Both the position numbers and the translations under genes were made by a program. 7,727 bases of DNA, taken from the NCBI GenBank assembly GCA_045643125.1, contig JAZUKE010000042.1, forward strand, positions 1-7,727, read 5' to 3'. Every line of letters starts with the position of its first letter. The first letter of the stretch is position 1. This document shows positions 1-7,117 of this stretch, piece after piece. Source of the stretch: UBA1206 sp045643125. Its GTDB lineage: Bacteria > Bacillota > Clostridia > Oscillospirales > CAG-382. The notes below the pieces were generated by a model. It was given only the letters and a program-made list of their open reading frames with translations. It had not been told where the DNA came from and searched no databases.

Positions 1-156
1 TGTTTCCTTCTTTATGCTGCTTTTTTGCTCCTTTTTTCTTTTCCTACACTTATTTCCGCTTATTTCTTATACTTATTTCCACCGTGTTTCCACTGTGGAA
101 TTTACTTTGGGAATTCACGCTTTTTTCGAAATAACAACATTTTCGACCTTTTTCGG
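1..156. other. AT-rich, pyrimidine-rich leader upstream of pth; no gene seen
   Basis: I see no credible coding region here. The + strand is strongly pyrimidine-rich up to about position 110, and CTTATTTC occurs three times, at 49-56, 59-66 and 72-79. Read on the - strand, the first bases give a purine-rich GAAGGA about 5 nt from the window edge. This could be a ribosome-binding site for a divergent gene starting just outside the window, but that gene is not visible. The segment 141-156 repeats TTTTCG twice ahead of the pth promoter. Confidence 0.5.
76..100. repeat. 11-bp tandem repeat with a 13-bp dyad, operator-like
   Basis: Two adjacent 11-bp units, TTTCCACCGTG (76-86) and TTTCCACTGTG (87-97), differ at one base. 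The second unit forms a perfect inverted repeat with the following bases: TTCCAC, T, GTGGAA (88-100). It lies about 57 bp upstream of the pth -35 box. Two half-sites with a dyad is how a repressor or activator site often looks, and it could serve pth or an unseen divergent gene. No known regulator's site is recognised, so the function is inference. Confidence 0.4.
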
Positions 157-185
157 TTGACAAAACGAAAAAATTGTTTTAGAAT
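157..185 (+). promoter_or_regulatory. Sigma-A-type promoter for pth-mfd
   Basis: The -35 box TTGACA (157-162) is a perfect consensus. It is separated by exactly 17 bp from the -10 box TAGAAT (180-185), which matches TATAAT at five of six positions. Transcription would start near 192, leaving a leader of about 33 nt before the pth start codon. It is the only good promoter upstream of pth and probably drives at least pth and mfd. Confidence 0.82.
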
Positions 186-213
186 ATACTGAAAAGTTTT
201 TTATACCATATAT

Positions 214-218
214 GGAGG
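214..218 (+). promoter_or_regulatory. Ribosome-binding site that fixes the pth start
   Basis: GGAGG sits between several ATG triplets at 212, 219 and 225. It overlaps or directly touches the first two, which rules them out as normal starts, and lies 6 nt before the ATG at 225. That spacing favours 225 as the translation start. Confidence 0.75.
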
Positions 219-224
219 ATGTAT

Positions 225-815
225 ATGTTCTTCAAAAGAGAGAAGCCGTCCGTTGATTACCTTGTCTGCGGACTTGGGAATCCGGGCAGCGAATACGACA
301 AGACCAGACACAATTCCGGCTTTTCCGCAATCGATTACATAAGCGGGAAATCGGGGATAGAAATAAACAGACTCAAACATTCCGCAAAGATCGGAACGGG
401 CGTCATCGGCGACAAAAAAGTGATGCTTATGAAGCCGCAGACCTATATGAACAAGTCCGGCGTCGCGGTTTCGGACGCCGCAAGATATTACAACATCCCC
501 GTTGACCACATAATCGTCATCAGCGACGATATATCGCTCGACGTGGGCAGAGTGCGTATAAGACGTTCCGGCAGTGCCGGCGGTCAGAAGGGACTTGCTT
601 CCATCATCGAATGTCTCGGCAGCGACGCTTTTCCGCGCATCAAGATAGGCGTCGGCGCCAAGCCGAATCCCGAATACGACCTTGCTTCCTGGGTGCTTTC
701 AAAGTTCACTCCGTCCGAGATCGAGAAGATCGCTTCGCGTTACGACGGGATATACGAGGCGCTATGCCTTATGATGGACGGAAAGATCGAAGACGCGATG
801 CAGAAATGCAACTAA
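225..815 (+). CDS. pth: Peptidyl-tRNA hydrolase
   Basis: This cytoplasmic enzyme hydrolyses the ester bond of peptidyl-tRNAs that drop off ribosomes, recycling tRNA. The 196-residue product has the usual bacterial Pth length. The N-terminal GLGNPG (16-21) leads into TRHNSG, with catalytic His29 (E. coli His20). KPQTYMN follows, with substrate-binding Asn76 (E. coli Asn68). Asp101 in SDD matches E. coli Asp93. The later glycine-rich loop reads GSAGGQKGL, so Gln121-Lys122 replace the common His-Asn pair (E. coli His113-Asn114). The catalytic set is otherwise intact and I expect an active enzyme. The start at 225 is preferred over the in-frame ATG at 219 because GGAGG lies 6 nt before it. pth directly precedes mfd, as is common in Bacillota. 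Confidence 0.95.
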   Translation: MFFKREKPSVDYLVCGLGNPGSEYDKTRHNSGFSAIDYISGKSGIEINRLKHSAKIGTGVIGDKKVMLMKPQTYMNKSGVAVSDAARYYNIPVDHIIVISDDISLDVGRVRIRRSGSAGGQKGLASIIECLGSDAFPRIKIGVGAKPNPEYDLASWVLSKFTPSEIEKIASRYDGIYEALCLMMDGKIEDAMQKCN

Positions 816-828
816 ACGTAAGACCGAA

Positions 829-3800
829 ATGAAGATATTAAAGGATATGATAAATTACGACAGCGAGTTTTGTCACGCTGCCGCACAATACCGTGAGGGA
901 CGGACACCGATACTCGTGAACGGGGTATGCGAGTCGGTACGCCCCCTTTTCTGCTGCGCTTTTGCCGAGAACGTGAACGAAAAACCGCTTATCATCGTTT
1001 CCGACGAAAAGCAGGCGTATTCGCTCAAAAACGAAATTGAATCGTTCGGCGAAGAAGCGATAGTGCTTCCGGCAAGGGATTATATTTTCGACGATATGAC
1101 CGCGTCGTCAAAGGATTTCGAGCAGGAACGTCTTGCCGTGCTGAACACCGTCGTCACCGACGGGAGCAAGTTCGTCATAGCCGTTCCCGATGCGCTGATG
1201 CAGTATACGATCCCGCCGGAGGAATTCATTGATTCGCTTCTTACGATAAAGCTGAACAGCCGCATCACTCCGGCAGAAATAACGAAAAAGCTCGTGAATA
1301 TGGGCTATTCTTTCGCCGATACCGTCGAGGGAAAGGGACAGTTCACTCACCGAGGCGGGATAATCGACGTATTTTCTCCGTCGTCGGACTATCCGTGCCG
1401 TATCGACTTTTTCGGTGACGAGCCGGATTCGATGGGCATATTCGACACCATCACCCAGCGACGGATAGAAAACGTAAACTCCTATACCTGCGTCCCCGTG
1501 TGTGAGACCGTGTTCAGCGACGATTCGCTGTCAGCCGTTTCGGACGCGATAGACGAGCTGCTTGCCGACGCAAAGGACGAAAAGATCGCAAAAGAATTGA
1601 AACGCGACAAAGAAAACGTTTCAGCCGGACGCTTCCCGGGCGGCAGAGACAAGTATTTTTCGCTTCTTTATTCAAGAAAAGCCACGTTTTTTGATTACGT
1701 CGGCACCAAGCTCACCATAGTCATCGAAAGCCGCAAGGTGTTCGAGAGGGCGCGTGCATTTTCGTGGCAGGTCAATCAGACGCTCGAAAGCCTTGTCAAT
1801 TCCGGCAGAACGTCGTTCGCTTATTCCGACGTGTGTATGTTCGAGGACACGTTCGTTTCGCTTTCCTCAAAGCGCGGAGTGATACTCGACTACTTTATGG
1901 AGTCGTCACGGTTCAACTTCTCTTCGCGTTTCACGCTTTCCACCAAAGCGGTAGGCTCGCTGAACGGCGGCGCCGATATGCTGACCGACGAGCTTTCGGA
2001 TTGGCTCGAAGCGGGCAGAAAGGTGCTTTTTGTCACATACAGCGAGACCGAAAGGGAAAACCTCACGTCGCTTCTCGAAAGCCGCGATATGCCGTCCGTC
2101 TATTTCAAAAACGAGATCGTCGAAGGCTGCGTGAATATAACCGTTGCGCCTCCGGGGAGCGAATTCGGCGGATTTGATCTGCAAAAAGCCAATTTCGTGC
2201 TTCTCACTACGGGCGAAAATGCGTCCGCAAGGGCGTTTGCCGTTAAAAAATCGACCGTTCACCGCTTCAAAAAAGCGGAAAAGATCGCGTCATACTCCGA
2301 TCTGGCTGTCGGCGACTACGTCGTACACGCCAACCACGGGATAGGCGTATACGACGGCATCAAACAGCTCACCGTCGAAGGCGCGATAAAGGATTACATA
2401 AAGATAAACTATGCCGGCGGCGACGTGCTTTACGTTCCGTGCGGACAGCTCGACCTCGTAAGCAAGTACATAGGCGAGGAAAAAACGGTAAAGCTCTCGC
2501 GTATGGGAACGTCGGAATGGGCGCGTACGAAGGCAAAGGCAAAAGCCGCCGCAAAGGACATCGCAAAGGACCTTATCAAGCTTTACGCCGAAAGAAAGAA
2601 CACCGAAGGCTATGCGTTTATGCCCGACGGCGAATATCAGGAAGAATTTGAAGCGATGTTCGAGTATACCGAGACCGAAGGTCAGCTCGATGCCGCTGCC
2701 GAAATAAAAGCGGATATGGAAAAGCCCGTCCCGATGGACAGACTGCTCTGCGGCGACGTGGGATTCGGCAAAACGGAGGTCGCGCTCCGTGCCGTGTTCA
2801 AGTGCGTCCAGGAGGGCAAGCAGGCGGCGATCCTCGTACCGACGACGCTGCTCGCGCTCCAGCATTACCGCACGATACTTTCGCGTTTCAGACAGTTCCC
2901 GGTCGAGACGGAAATGCTCTCGCGCTTCGTGAGCAAAAAAGACACCGACGACGCGCTTGCGCGTATCGCTTCGGGGAAAGTCGATATAGTCGTAGGAACA
3001 CATAAATTATTGCAGAAAAACATAGTTTTCCGCGACCTCGGACTGCTCGTCGTTGACGAGGAACAGCGTTTTGGCGTAAAGCACAAGGAAACGCTCAAAG
3101 AGATCACCAAGAACGTGGACGTGCTTACGCTCACCGCAACGCCGATACCGAGAACGCTCAATATGGCGCTTACCGGCATCCGCGATATGTCCGTGCTTGA
3201 AGAAGCCCCGCGTGACAGAGCGCCGGTGCAGAGCTACGTTCTCGAACACGACACGGGCATAATTTACGAAGCGATACGCCGTGAGCTTCGCCGCGGCGGA
3301 CAGGTATTTTACCTGCACAATTTCGTGGATTCCATATATAAAAAGGCGCAGGAGCTGCAGACCGCGTTCCCCGATAAGGTAGTCGCCATAGGTCACGGGC
3401 AGATGTCAAAGGACGAGCTTGCGTCCGTGTGGCAGGCGATGGTGAACGGCGAAATAGATATTCTCGTCTGCACGACGATAATCGAGACGGGTGTTGACGT
3501 TCCGAACGCGAACACGCTGATAATCGAAAACGCAGACCGTATGGGGCTTTCGCAGCTGCACCAGATACGCGGACGTGTCGGCAGATCGCCGCGTAAGGCT
3601 TACGCCTATTTCACCTACCGCCGCGATACGATACTTTCCGAGGACGCCTCCAAGCGTCTTGAAGCGATAAGCGAGTTCACCGAATTCGGCTCCGGCTTCA
3701 AGATAGCTATGCGCGACCTTGAAATAAGAGGCGCGGGAAATCTGCTCGGCTCGGAGCAGTCGGGACATATGCAGGCGATAGGCTACGATCTGTACGTCAA

Positions 3801-4308
3801 GATACTCGAAGAAGCCGTCAACGAAGAGAAGGGAATACTTCCGGCTGTCAGAAAAGACTGCCTTGTGGATATCATCTGCGACGCGTTCATTCCCGACGAC
3901 TATGTGGAGTCATCCAAGACGAGGATAGACTTTTACCGCAAGATCGCGCTGCTTGAATCCGAATCAGACCGCGACGACCTCGTTGACGAGCTTGTTGACC
4001 GTTTCGGGGATATCCCCAAACCCGTCGAAAACCTTATGGACGTTTCGCTTTGCCGCAATATAGCGTCCGGCTGCGATATAGTCAAAATAAGCCAGACGGG
4101 GCTTATGGTATCTTTCTATCTCAAAGAAGACTCGCGCGATAAATGGCTCGGACTTCTCGGCGTGCCGTCGATGAAGGGCAGACTGCTCGGCGCAAAGATG
4201 TCGGTCAAGCCGTATTTCTCGTACAAACTCAAATACGGCGAAAACCCGATCGAAAAAATCCGCACCGTTCTTACCGAATATTCCGCATTATTAACAAATA
4301 TATCATAG
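829..4308 (+). CDS. mfd: Transcription-repair coupling factor Mfd
   Basis: Mfd is a DNA translocase that pushes stalled RNA polymerase off damaged template and recruits UvrA for nucleotide excision repair. The product has 1159 residues, full length for the family. The UvrB-like N-terminal module shows RGGIIDVF (175-182) and RIDFFGDE (191-198), the region that contacts UvrA. The RNA-polymerase-interacting domain lies near 492-550 (GDYVVHANHGIGVYDG). The RecG-like motor has Walker A GDVGFGKT (642-649), Walker B DEEQ (743-746), motif III TATPIPRT (769-776) and motif VI QIRGRVGR (912-919). The translocation segment follows at about 956-990 (DLEIRGAGNLLG), then the C-terminal autoinhibitory domain from about 1020. 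The start lies 13 nt after the pth stop with only a weak ribosome-binding site, suggesting translational coupling. The ATG at 847 has AAGGA only 1 nt upstream, so I reject it. Confidence 0.97.
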   Translation: MKILKDMINYDSEFCHAAAQYREGRTPILVNGVCESVRPLFCCAFAENVNEKPLIIVSDEKQAYSLKNEIESFGEEAIVLPARDYIFDDMTASSKDFEQERLAVLNTVVTDGSKFVIAVPDALMQYTIPPEEFIDSLLTIKLNSRITPAEITKKLVNMGYSFADTVEGKGQFTHRGGIIDVFSPSSDYPCRIDFFGDEPDSMGIFDTITQRRIENVNSYTCVPVCETVFSDDSLSAVSDAIDELLADAKDEKIAKELKRDKENVSAGRFPGGRDKYFSLLYSRKATFFDYVGTKLTIVIESRKVFERARAFSWQVNQTLESLVNSGRTSFAYSDVCMFEDTFVSLSSKRGVILDYFMESSRFNFSSRFTLSTKAVGSLNGGADMLTDELSDWLEAGRKVLFVTYSETERENLTSLLESRDMPSVYFKNEIVEGCVNITVAPPGSEFGGFDLQKANFVLLTTGENASARAFAVKKSTVHRFKKAEKIASYSDLAVGDYVVHANHGIGVYDGIKQLTVEGAIKDYIKINYAGGDVLYVPCGQLDLVSKYIGEEKTVKLSRMGTSEWARTKAKAKAAAKDIAKDLIKLYAERKNTEGYAFMPDGEYQEEFEAMFEYTETEGQLDAAAEIKADMEKPVPMDRLLCGDVGFGKTEVALRAVFKCVQEGKQAAILVPTTLLALQHYRTILSRFRQFPVETEMLSRFVSKKDTDDALARIASGKVDIVVGTHKLLQKNIVFRDLGLLVVDEEQRFGVKHKETLKEITKNVDVLTLTATPIPRTLNMALTGIRDMSVLEEAPRDRAPVQSYVLEHDTGIIYEAIRRELRRGGQVFYLHNFVDSIYKKAQELQTAFPDKVVAIGHGQMSKDELASVWQAMVNGEIDILVCTTIIETGVDVPNANTLIIENADRMGLSQLHQIRGRVGRSPRKAYAYFTYRRDTILSEDASKRLEAISEFTEFGSGFKIAMRDLEIRGAGNLLGSEQSGHMQAIGYDLYVKILEEAVNEEKGILPAVRKDCLVDIICDAFIPDDYVESSKTRIDFYRKIALLESESDRDDLVDELVDRFGDIPKPVENLMDVSLCRNIASGCDIVKISQTGLMVSFYLKEDSRDKWLGLLGVPSMKGRLLGAKMSVKPYFSYKLKYGENPIEKIRTVLTEYSALLTNIS

Positions 4309-4328
4309 AATTTCAATTCAAGGCGTTG

Positions 4329-4334
4329 TATAAT
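4329..4334 (+). promoter_or_regulatory. Possible -10 element ahead of the foldase gene
   Basis: A perfect TATAAT lies 42 nt before the foldase start in the 67-nt spacer after mfd. At the right distance upstream, overlapping the mfd stop codon, the sequence is TAGAAT or similar, which is not a -35 box. There is also no TG extension. It may be a weak or activator-dependent internal promoter, or chance in AT-rich DNA. Confidence 0.3.
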
Positions 4335-4353
4335 ATAAAAAATACGGCAATTA

Positions 4354-4369
4354 TTACCTACGGAGGTAG
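4354..4369 (+). promoter_or_regulatory. Small hairpin covering the foldase ribosome-binding site
   Basis: TACCT (4355-4359) can pair with AGGTA (4364-4368) around an ACGG loop, plus a T-G wobble at the base. The right arm and loop contain the GGAGG ribosome-binding site (4362-4366) that lies 9 nt before the ATG at 4376. The Shine-Dalgarno therefore has a built-in complementary strand. The stem is short, so any masking would be modest. A regulatory role is inference. Confidence 0.35.
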
Positions 4370-4375
4370 ATATTA

Positions 4376-5899
4376 ATGAAGATCAAAAGAATCGTGTCAC
4401 TTCTGCTGATAACGGCACTCTCCGTCATCACGCTTGCTTCCTGTGCATCTGAAGGCAAAGCGGTAATGACTTTCGGCGAATCGTCGGTCAGCAGCAATAT
4501 GTTTTCGTATATGATGTCTTCGCAGAAGCAGTATATGAAGCAGTCGTTTGAAGAATATGTGGCGTATTATTACTACTATTACCAGCAGCAGCCGGATATC
4601 GTGGATTTCGACGATTACCTCAAATCCGAATATACCGACGATGACGGCAACACGGTAAAGGTAGTCGATTCCACTTACGATATGATAGTCGAATCCGCAA
4701 AGGCGTTTCTTGTCGTAAAGGAACTCAGCCGCAAAAACGGCATAAAGCTCACCAATCAGGAAATGCTCGACAGCATCGACGAATACATAAAAGAGCAGAT
4801 CGACACTGCCGGAAGTGAGGAATTCCTCAATATCACGCTTGCCAAATACGGCGCAGATATTGATATTATGCACGATTACCTTTACGGTATGGCTCTCCAG
4901 GACGATCTTTACGAATTTCTTTACGGCGAAAACGGCACGCAGCGCATCAGCGACGACGCGGTCAAGACATATTTCAACGAGAATTACACCAAAATAGACG
5001 TTGCCTATTTCCCGTTCTATACGACGGACGAAACTACCGGCTCCGCGGTCCCCGTTACGGATGACTCCATAACCGAAGAAGACAAAAAAGCGTATTTTGA
5101 AGACACCTACGCAAGCGTAAGACACGTTCTTTTCTACAATATCAATATCAATAACGGCAATCCTCTTGATGAAGAAGCGGTTGCCGCCAACAAGGCAAAA
5201 GCCGAAGACGTGCTTGCAAAGCTCCAAAACGGCGAACTCACCCTTGACGACGCGATCAAGAATCTTTCCGAAGATAAAGGCACGGACGGCGTCGTGTTCA
5301 GAAAAGGCGACCTCGATCCCAGACTTGCTTCCCTCGAAGAAGAAGCCTTCAAAATGGAAAAGGATTCATATTCCGTCGTAAAGACCGATATCGGCTACCA
5401 CGTCATATACCGCGCACCTCTTACGGATGCCGATTACGCGAAAGTCAAAACCGAAATAGAATCCGAACTCGTCGTAAAGAGCATAACCGAAAAAGCAAAT
5501 ACTTTCGTTGCCGATGTAAAAAGCGGGAAGACCTCTTTTGACGACGCGGAAAAGTTCAGCTCCTTCTGTAAGCTCAGCAAAAACGTCATATTCACCGCCG
5601 GTGAGCTTGACGAGAGTATGGAAAAAGAGATCGCAAAGCTTGAAAAAGCAGGCGATATATGCGTTTTTCCGAACGATGAAGCGGTGTTCATTGTCAGAAA
5701 AGGCGAATTTTCGGATGACGATTACCGCGAACGCTACGACGACGCTTATGCGTCGCTCGGAGAAAAAGCCTTTACCGAATACATCAAGAGCTTCTATCCC
5801 GAAATCGTGATAGACGAAAAAGAACTTGCCAAATTCGATCTTCTCACCTGCGAAGCCATCGAGATCCTTGCTATGGATCCCGTGAACGACGAGCAATAA
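4376..5899 (+). CDS. prsA: PrsA/SurA-type foldase lipoprotein (parvulin peptidyl-prolyl isomerase)
   Basis: This is a membrane-anchored extracytoplasmic chaperone/isomerase that helps exported proteins fold. The 507-residue product opens with a lipoprotein signal: KIKR, a hydrophobic stretch 6-20, then lipobox LASC with Cys23 as the lipidation site. A helical N-domain follows (24-240), with a run of six Tyr then three Gln at 64-72. The parvulin (PpiC) domain spans about 247-346. It starts RHVLF with His250 and ends GYHVIYR with His342, the two conserved parvulin histidines; the central GGDLG motif is reduced to RKGDLD (309-314). Residues 372-450 look like a second, degenerate copy without the histidines. 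It is longer than B. subtilis PrsA (about 290 residues). The start is set by GGAGG 9 nt upstream. It follows mfd on the same strand and ends before a strong terminator. The exact family name is less certain than the fold. Confidence 0.85.
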   Translation: MKIKRIVSLLLITALSVITLASCASEGKAVMTFGESSVSSNMFSYMMSSQKQYMKQSFEEYVAYYYYYYQQQPDIVDFDDYLKSEYTDDDGNTVKVVDSTYDMIVESAKAFLVVKELSRKNGIKLTNQEMLDSIDEYIKEQIDTAGSEEFLNITLAKYGADIDIMHDYLYGMALQDDLYEFLYGENGTQRISDDAVKTYFNENYTKIDVAYFPFYTTDETTGSAVPVTDDSITEEDKKAYFEDTYASVRHVLFYNININNGNPLDEEAVAANKAKAEDVLAKLQNGELTLDDAIKNLSEDKGTDGVVFRKGDLDPRLASLEEEAFKMEKDSYSVVKTDIGYHVIYRAPLTDADYAKVKTEIESELVVKSITEKANTFVADVKSGKTSFDDAEKFSSFCKLSKNVIFTAGELDESMEKEIAKLEKAGDICVFPNDEAVFIVRKGEFSDDDYRERYDDAYASLGEKAFTEYIKSFYPEIVIDEKELAKFDLLTCEAIEILAMDPVNDEQ

Positions 5900-5910
5900 A
5901 AATTTAAACA

Positions 5911-5957
5911 GCCAACCGCAGACGGTTTCGACCGTTCACGGTTGGCTCGATTTTTTT
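5911..5957 (+). terminator. Rho-independent terminator after the foldase gene
   Basis: The 8-bp stem GCCAACCG (5911-5918) pairs with CGGTTGGC (5939-5946). After a 2x2 internal loop, an inner stem of 6 bp (one G-T plus ACGGT/ACCGT) closes on a TTCG tetraloop (5927-5930). A run of seven T follows at 5951-5957. It starts 11 nt after the foldase stop. On the - strand the same hairpin is followed by TGTTTAAATTTTTA, so it may also stop transcripts coming from the convergent ribokinase gene. I found no better terminator in 5958-6102. Confidence 0.92.
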
Positions 5958-6102
5958 GAGAATGAAATTGTATTATTATGGGGTTTTATGTTTTTCTAAA
6001 CGTTTTTTCGCCATCTCGGAGTATTGTTATATACCTTTGGGGCGGAGAAAACGCTTTCTGCGTCTGAATGCAGCAGCTTCTTGATTTTTTGAAAAGCAAA
6101 AA

Positions 6103-7038
6103 TTATATCTGCGTATTGTTCGCCATAAATTCTTCGACTTCGCTTCTTGTCGGAAGAGAGGTGAGCGCTCCGCGCTTTGTGACCGTCAGAGCGCCGGCGG
6201 CGTTTCCGTAACGGCAGGCGGCGTAGATGTCTCCGCCGTTTCTCATATACTCAACTGCCATTGCCGCGGTGAACGCATCGCCTGCGGCGGTGGAGTCGAC
6301 CGCGCTCACGTCGTAAGGACCGCAGATCTGACAGTATTTGCCGTCGTATATATACGAGCCTCTTTCTCCGCGTTTGAGGACGACGTACTTCACATCGGTC
6401 ATACTGCATAATTTCAGACAGGCTTTGAGACAGTCGTCGAGGGTGTTCGGCATTATGCCGGTCATACGGTACGTCTCGGTTTCGTTGGGCGACAGTATTT
6501 CCAGCTTTTCTATCTTGGTGAGGTCAAATCCCTGAGGGATACCGCCGCAGTCGAGTATGAACGGCACATTGCGTATCTTGCAGAGATTGGAAATGAAAAC
6601 CACAGACTTTTCCGGGATCTCAAGATTTGAAAGCACGAAATCGGGACGGCAGAGGAATGACGCTTCCACGTCGTATTCCTTAATGTTTTTGTTTGCGCCG
6701 GGATAAACGATGATACGGTTCTGACCGTTCTTTTCCACCATAACGGCGGCAAGTCCGGTCTGCTCGGATTCGTCGGTCTTGACGAAGCGGCAGTCGATAC
6801 CGTTTTCGGCATATATGCGTGCAAGTCTGTCGCCGTATGCGTCATCGCCGACACGGGTACAGAAAACCACGTTTCCGCCGAGACGGGCTGCGGTCACGGC
6901 AGCGTTTGCGCCTTTTCCGCCGGGAACGAACGCATATTTTCCGCTTGTCACGATGGTCTCGCCGGCATCCGGTACGGAAAGTGTGTTCATCACAAAATCA
7001 ATATTTGCTGATCCTATCACAAGAAGAATTCCTGACAT
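6103..7038 (-). CDS. rbsK: Ribokinase (PfkB-family sugar kinase)
   Basis: Ribokinase phosphorylates D-ribose at O-5 with ATP in the cytoplasm, feeding the pentose phosphate pathway. The 311-residue product is collinear with E. coli RbsK (309 residues). The N-terminus has GSANIDFV (9-16), with the sugar-binding Asn-Asp region, and GETI (26-29). PfkB signature 1 is GGKGANAAV (40-48). SPNETE precedes the nucleotide-binding half, and signature 2 is DSTAAGDAF (248-256) with catalytic base Asp254 (E. coli Asp255). The C-terminal VTKRGALTSLP is typical of ribokinase. GAGGT lies 7 nt before the ATG and supports the start. No ribose transporter or rbsD is adjacent, so a related sugar or nucleoside substrate is possible. 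It has its own promoter inside the end of spoIIID and converges on the foldase gene. Confidence 0.88.
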   Translation of the reverse strand: MSGILLVIGSANIDFVMNTLSVPDAGETIVTSGKYAFVPGGKGANAAVTAARLGGNVVFCTRVGDDAYGDRLARIYAENGIDCRFVKTDESEQTGLAAVMVEKNGQNRIIVYPGANKNIKEYDVEASFLCRPDFVLSNLEIPEKSVVFISNLCKIRNVPFILDCGGIPQGFDLTKIEKLEILSPNETETYRMTGIMPNTLDDCLKACLKLCSMTDVKYVVLKRGERGSYIYDGKYCQICGPYDVSAVDSTAAGDAFTAAMAVEYMRNGGDIYAACRYGNAAGALTVTKRGALTSLPTRSEVEEFMANNTQI

Positions 7039-7088
7039 TTTTATTACCTCGGCTTTCCGCTTTTTTATGCTTAAAAACTTCCAAATTT

Positions 7089-7117
7089 ATTCTACTACAT
7101 TCTTTATGTTTTGTCAA
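7089..7117 (-). promoter_or_regulatory. Sigma-A-type promoter for the ribokinase gene
   Basis: On the - strand, TTGACA (7117-7112) and TAGAAT (7094-7089) are separated by exactly 17 bp, the same two hexamers and spacing as the pth promoter. Transcription would start near 7082, giving a leader of about 44 nt. The -35 box is formed by the last sense codons of spoIIID (Val-Asp-Lys). The kinase can therefore be made in vegetative cells independently of spoIIID. Confidence 0.78.

Noticed and set aside
49..79. Three CTTATTTC copies, considered as a CRISPR or iteron array
   Set aside because: The units are only 8 bp, unevenly spaced (10 and 13 bp) and lie in a low-complexity pyrimidine tract; there are no spacers and no replication gene.
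219..221. ATG at 219 as the pth start
   Set aside because: GGAGG directly abuts it with no spacer, while the ATG at 225 has a 6-nt spacer.
2290..3003. A 237-codon open frame on the - strand inside mfd
   Set aside because: It is fully antisense to the Walker A and RNA-polymerase-binding regions of mfd, has no ribosome-binding site, and its arginine- and tyrosine-rich product resembles no protein family. It follows from mfd codon bias.
4306..4334. A full sigma-A promoter for the foldase gene
   Set aside because: The -10 TATAAT is good, but no -35-like hexamer lies 16-18 bp upstream, so only the -10 is listed, at low confidence.
4397..5227. A 276-codon open frame on the - strand inside the foldase gene
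   Set aside because: It is antisense to a clear lipoprotein foldase; its Val/Ile/Phe-rich product mirrors the acidic codons of the sense strand.
6059..6074. Hairpin CTGCGT-CTGA-ATGCAG between the foldase and ribokinase genes, considered as a terminator
   Set aside because: The T run on the + strand is about 10 nt away, and on the - strand the G-T pair becomes an A-C mismatch followed by no T run. Nothing else of note is seen in 5958-6102.
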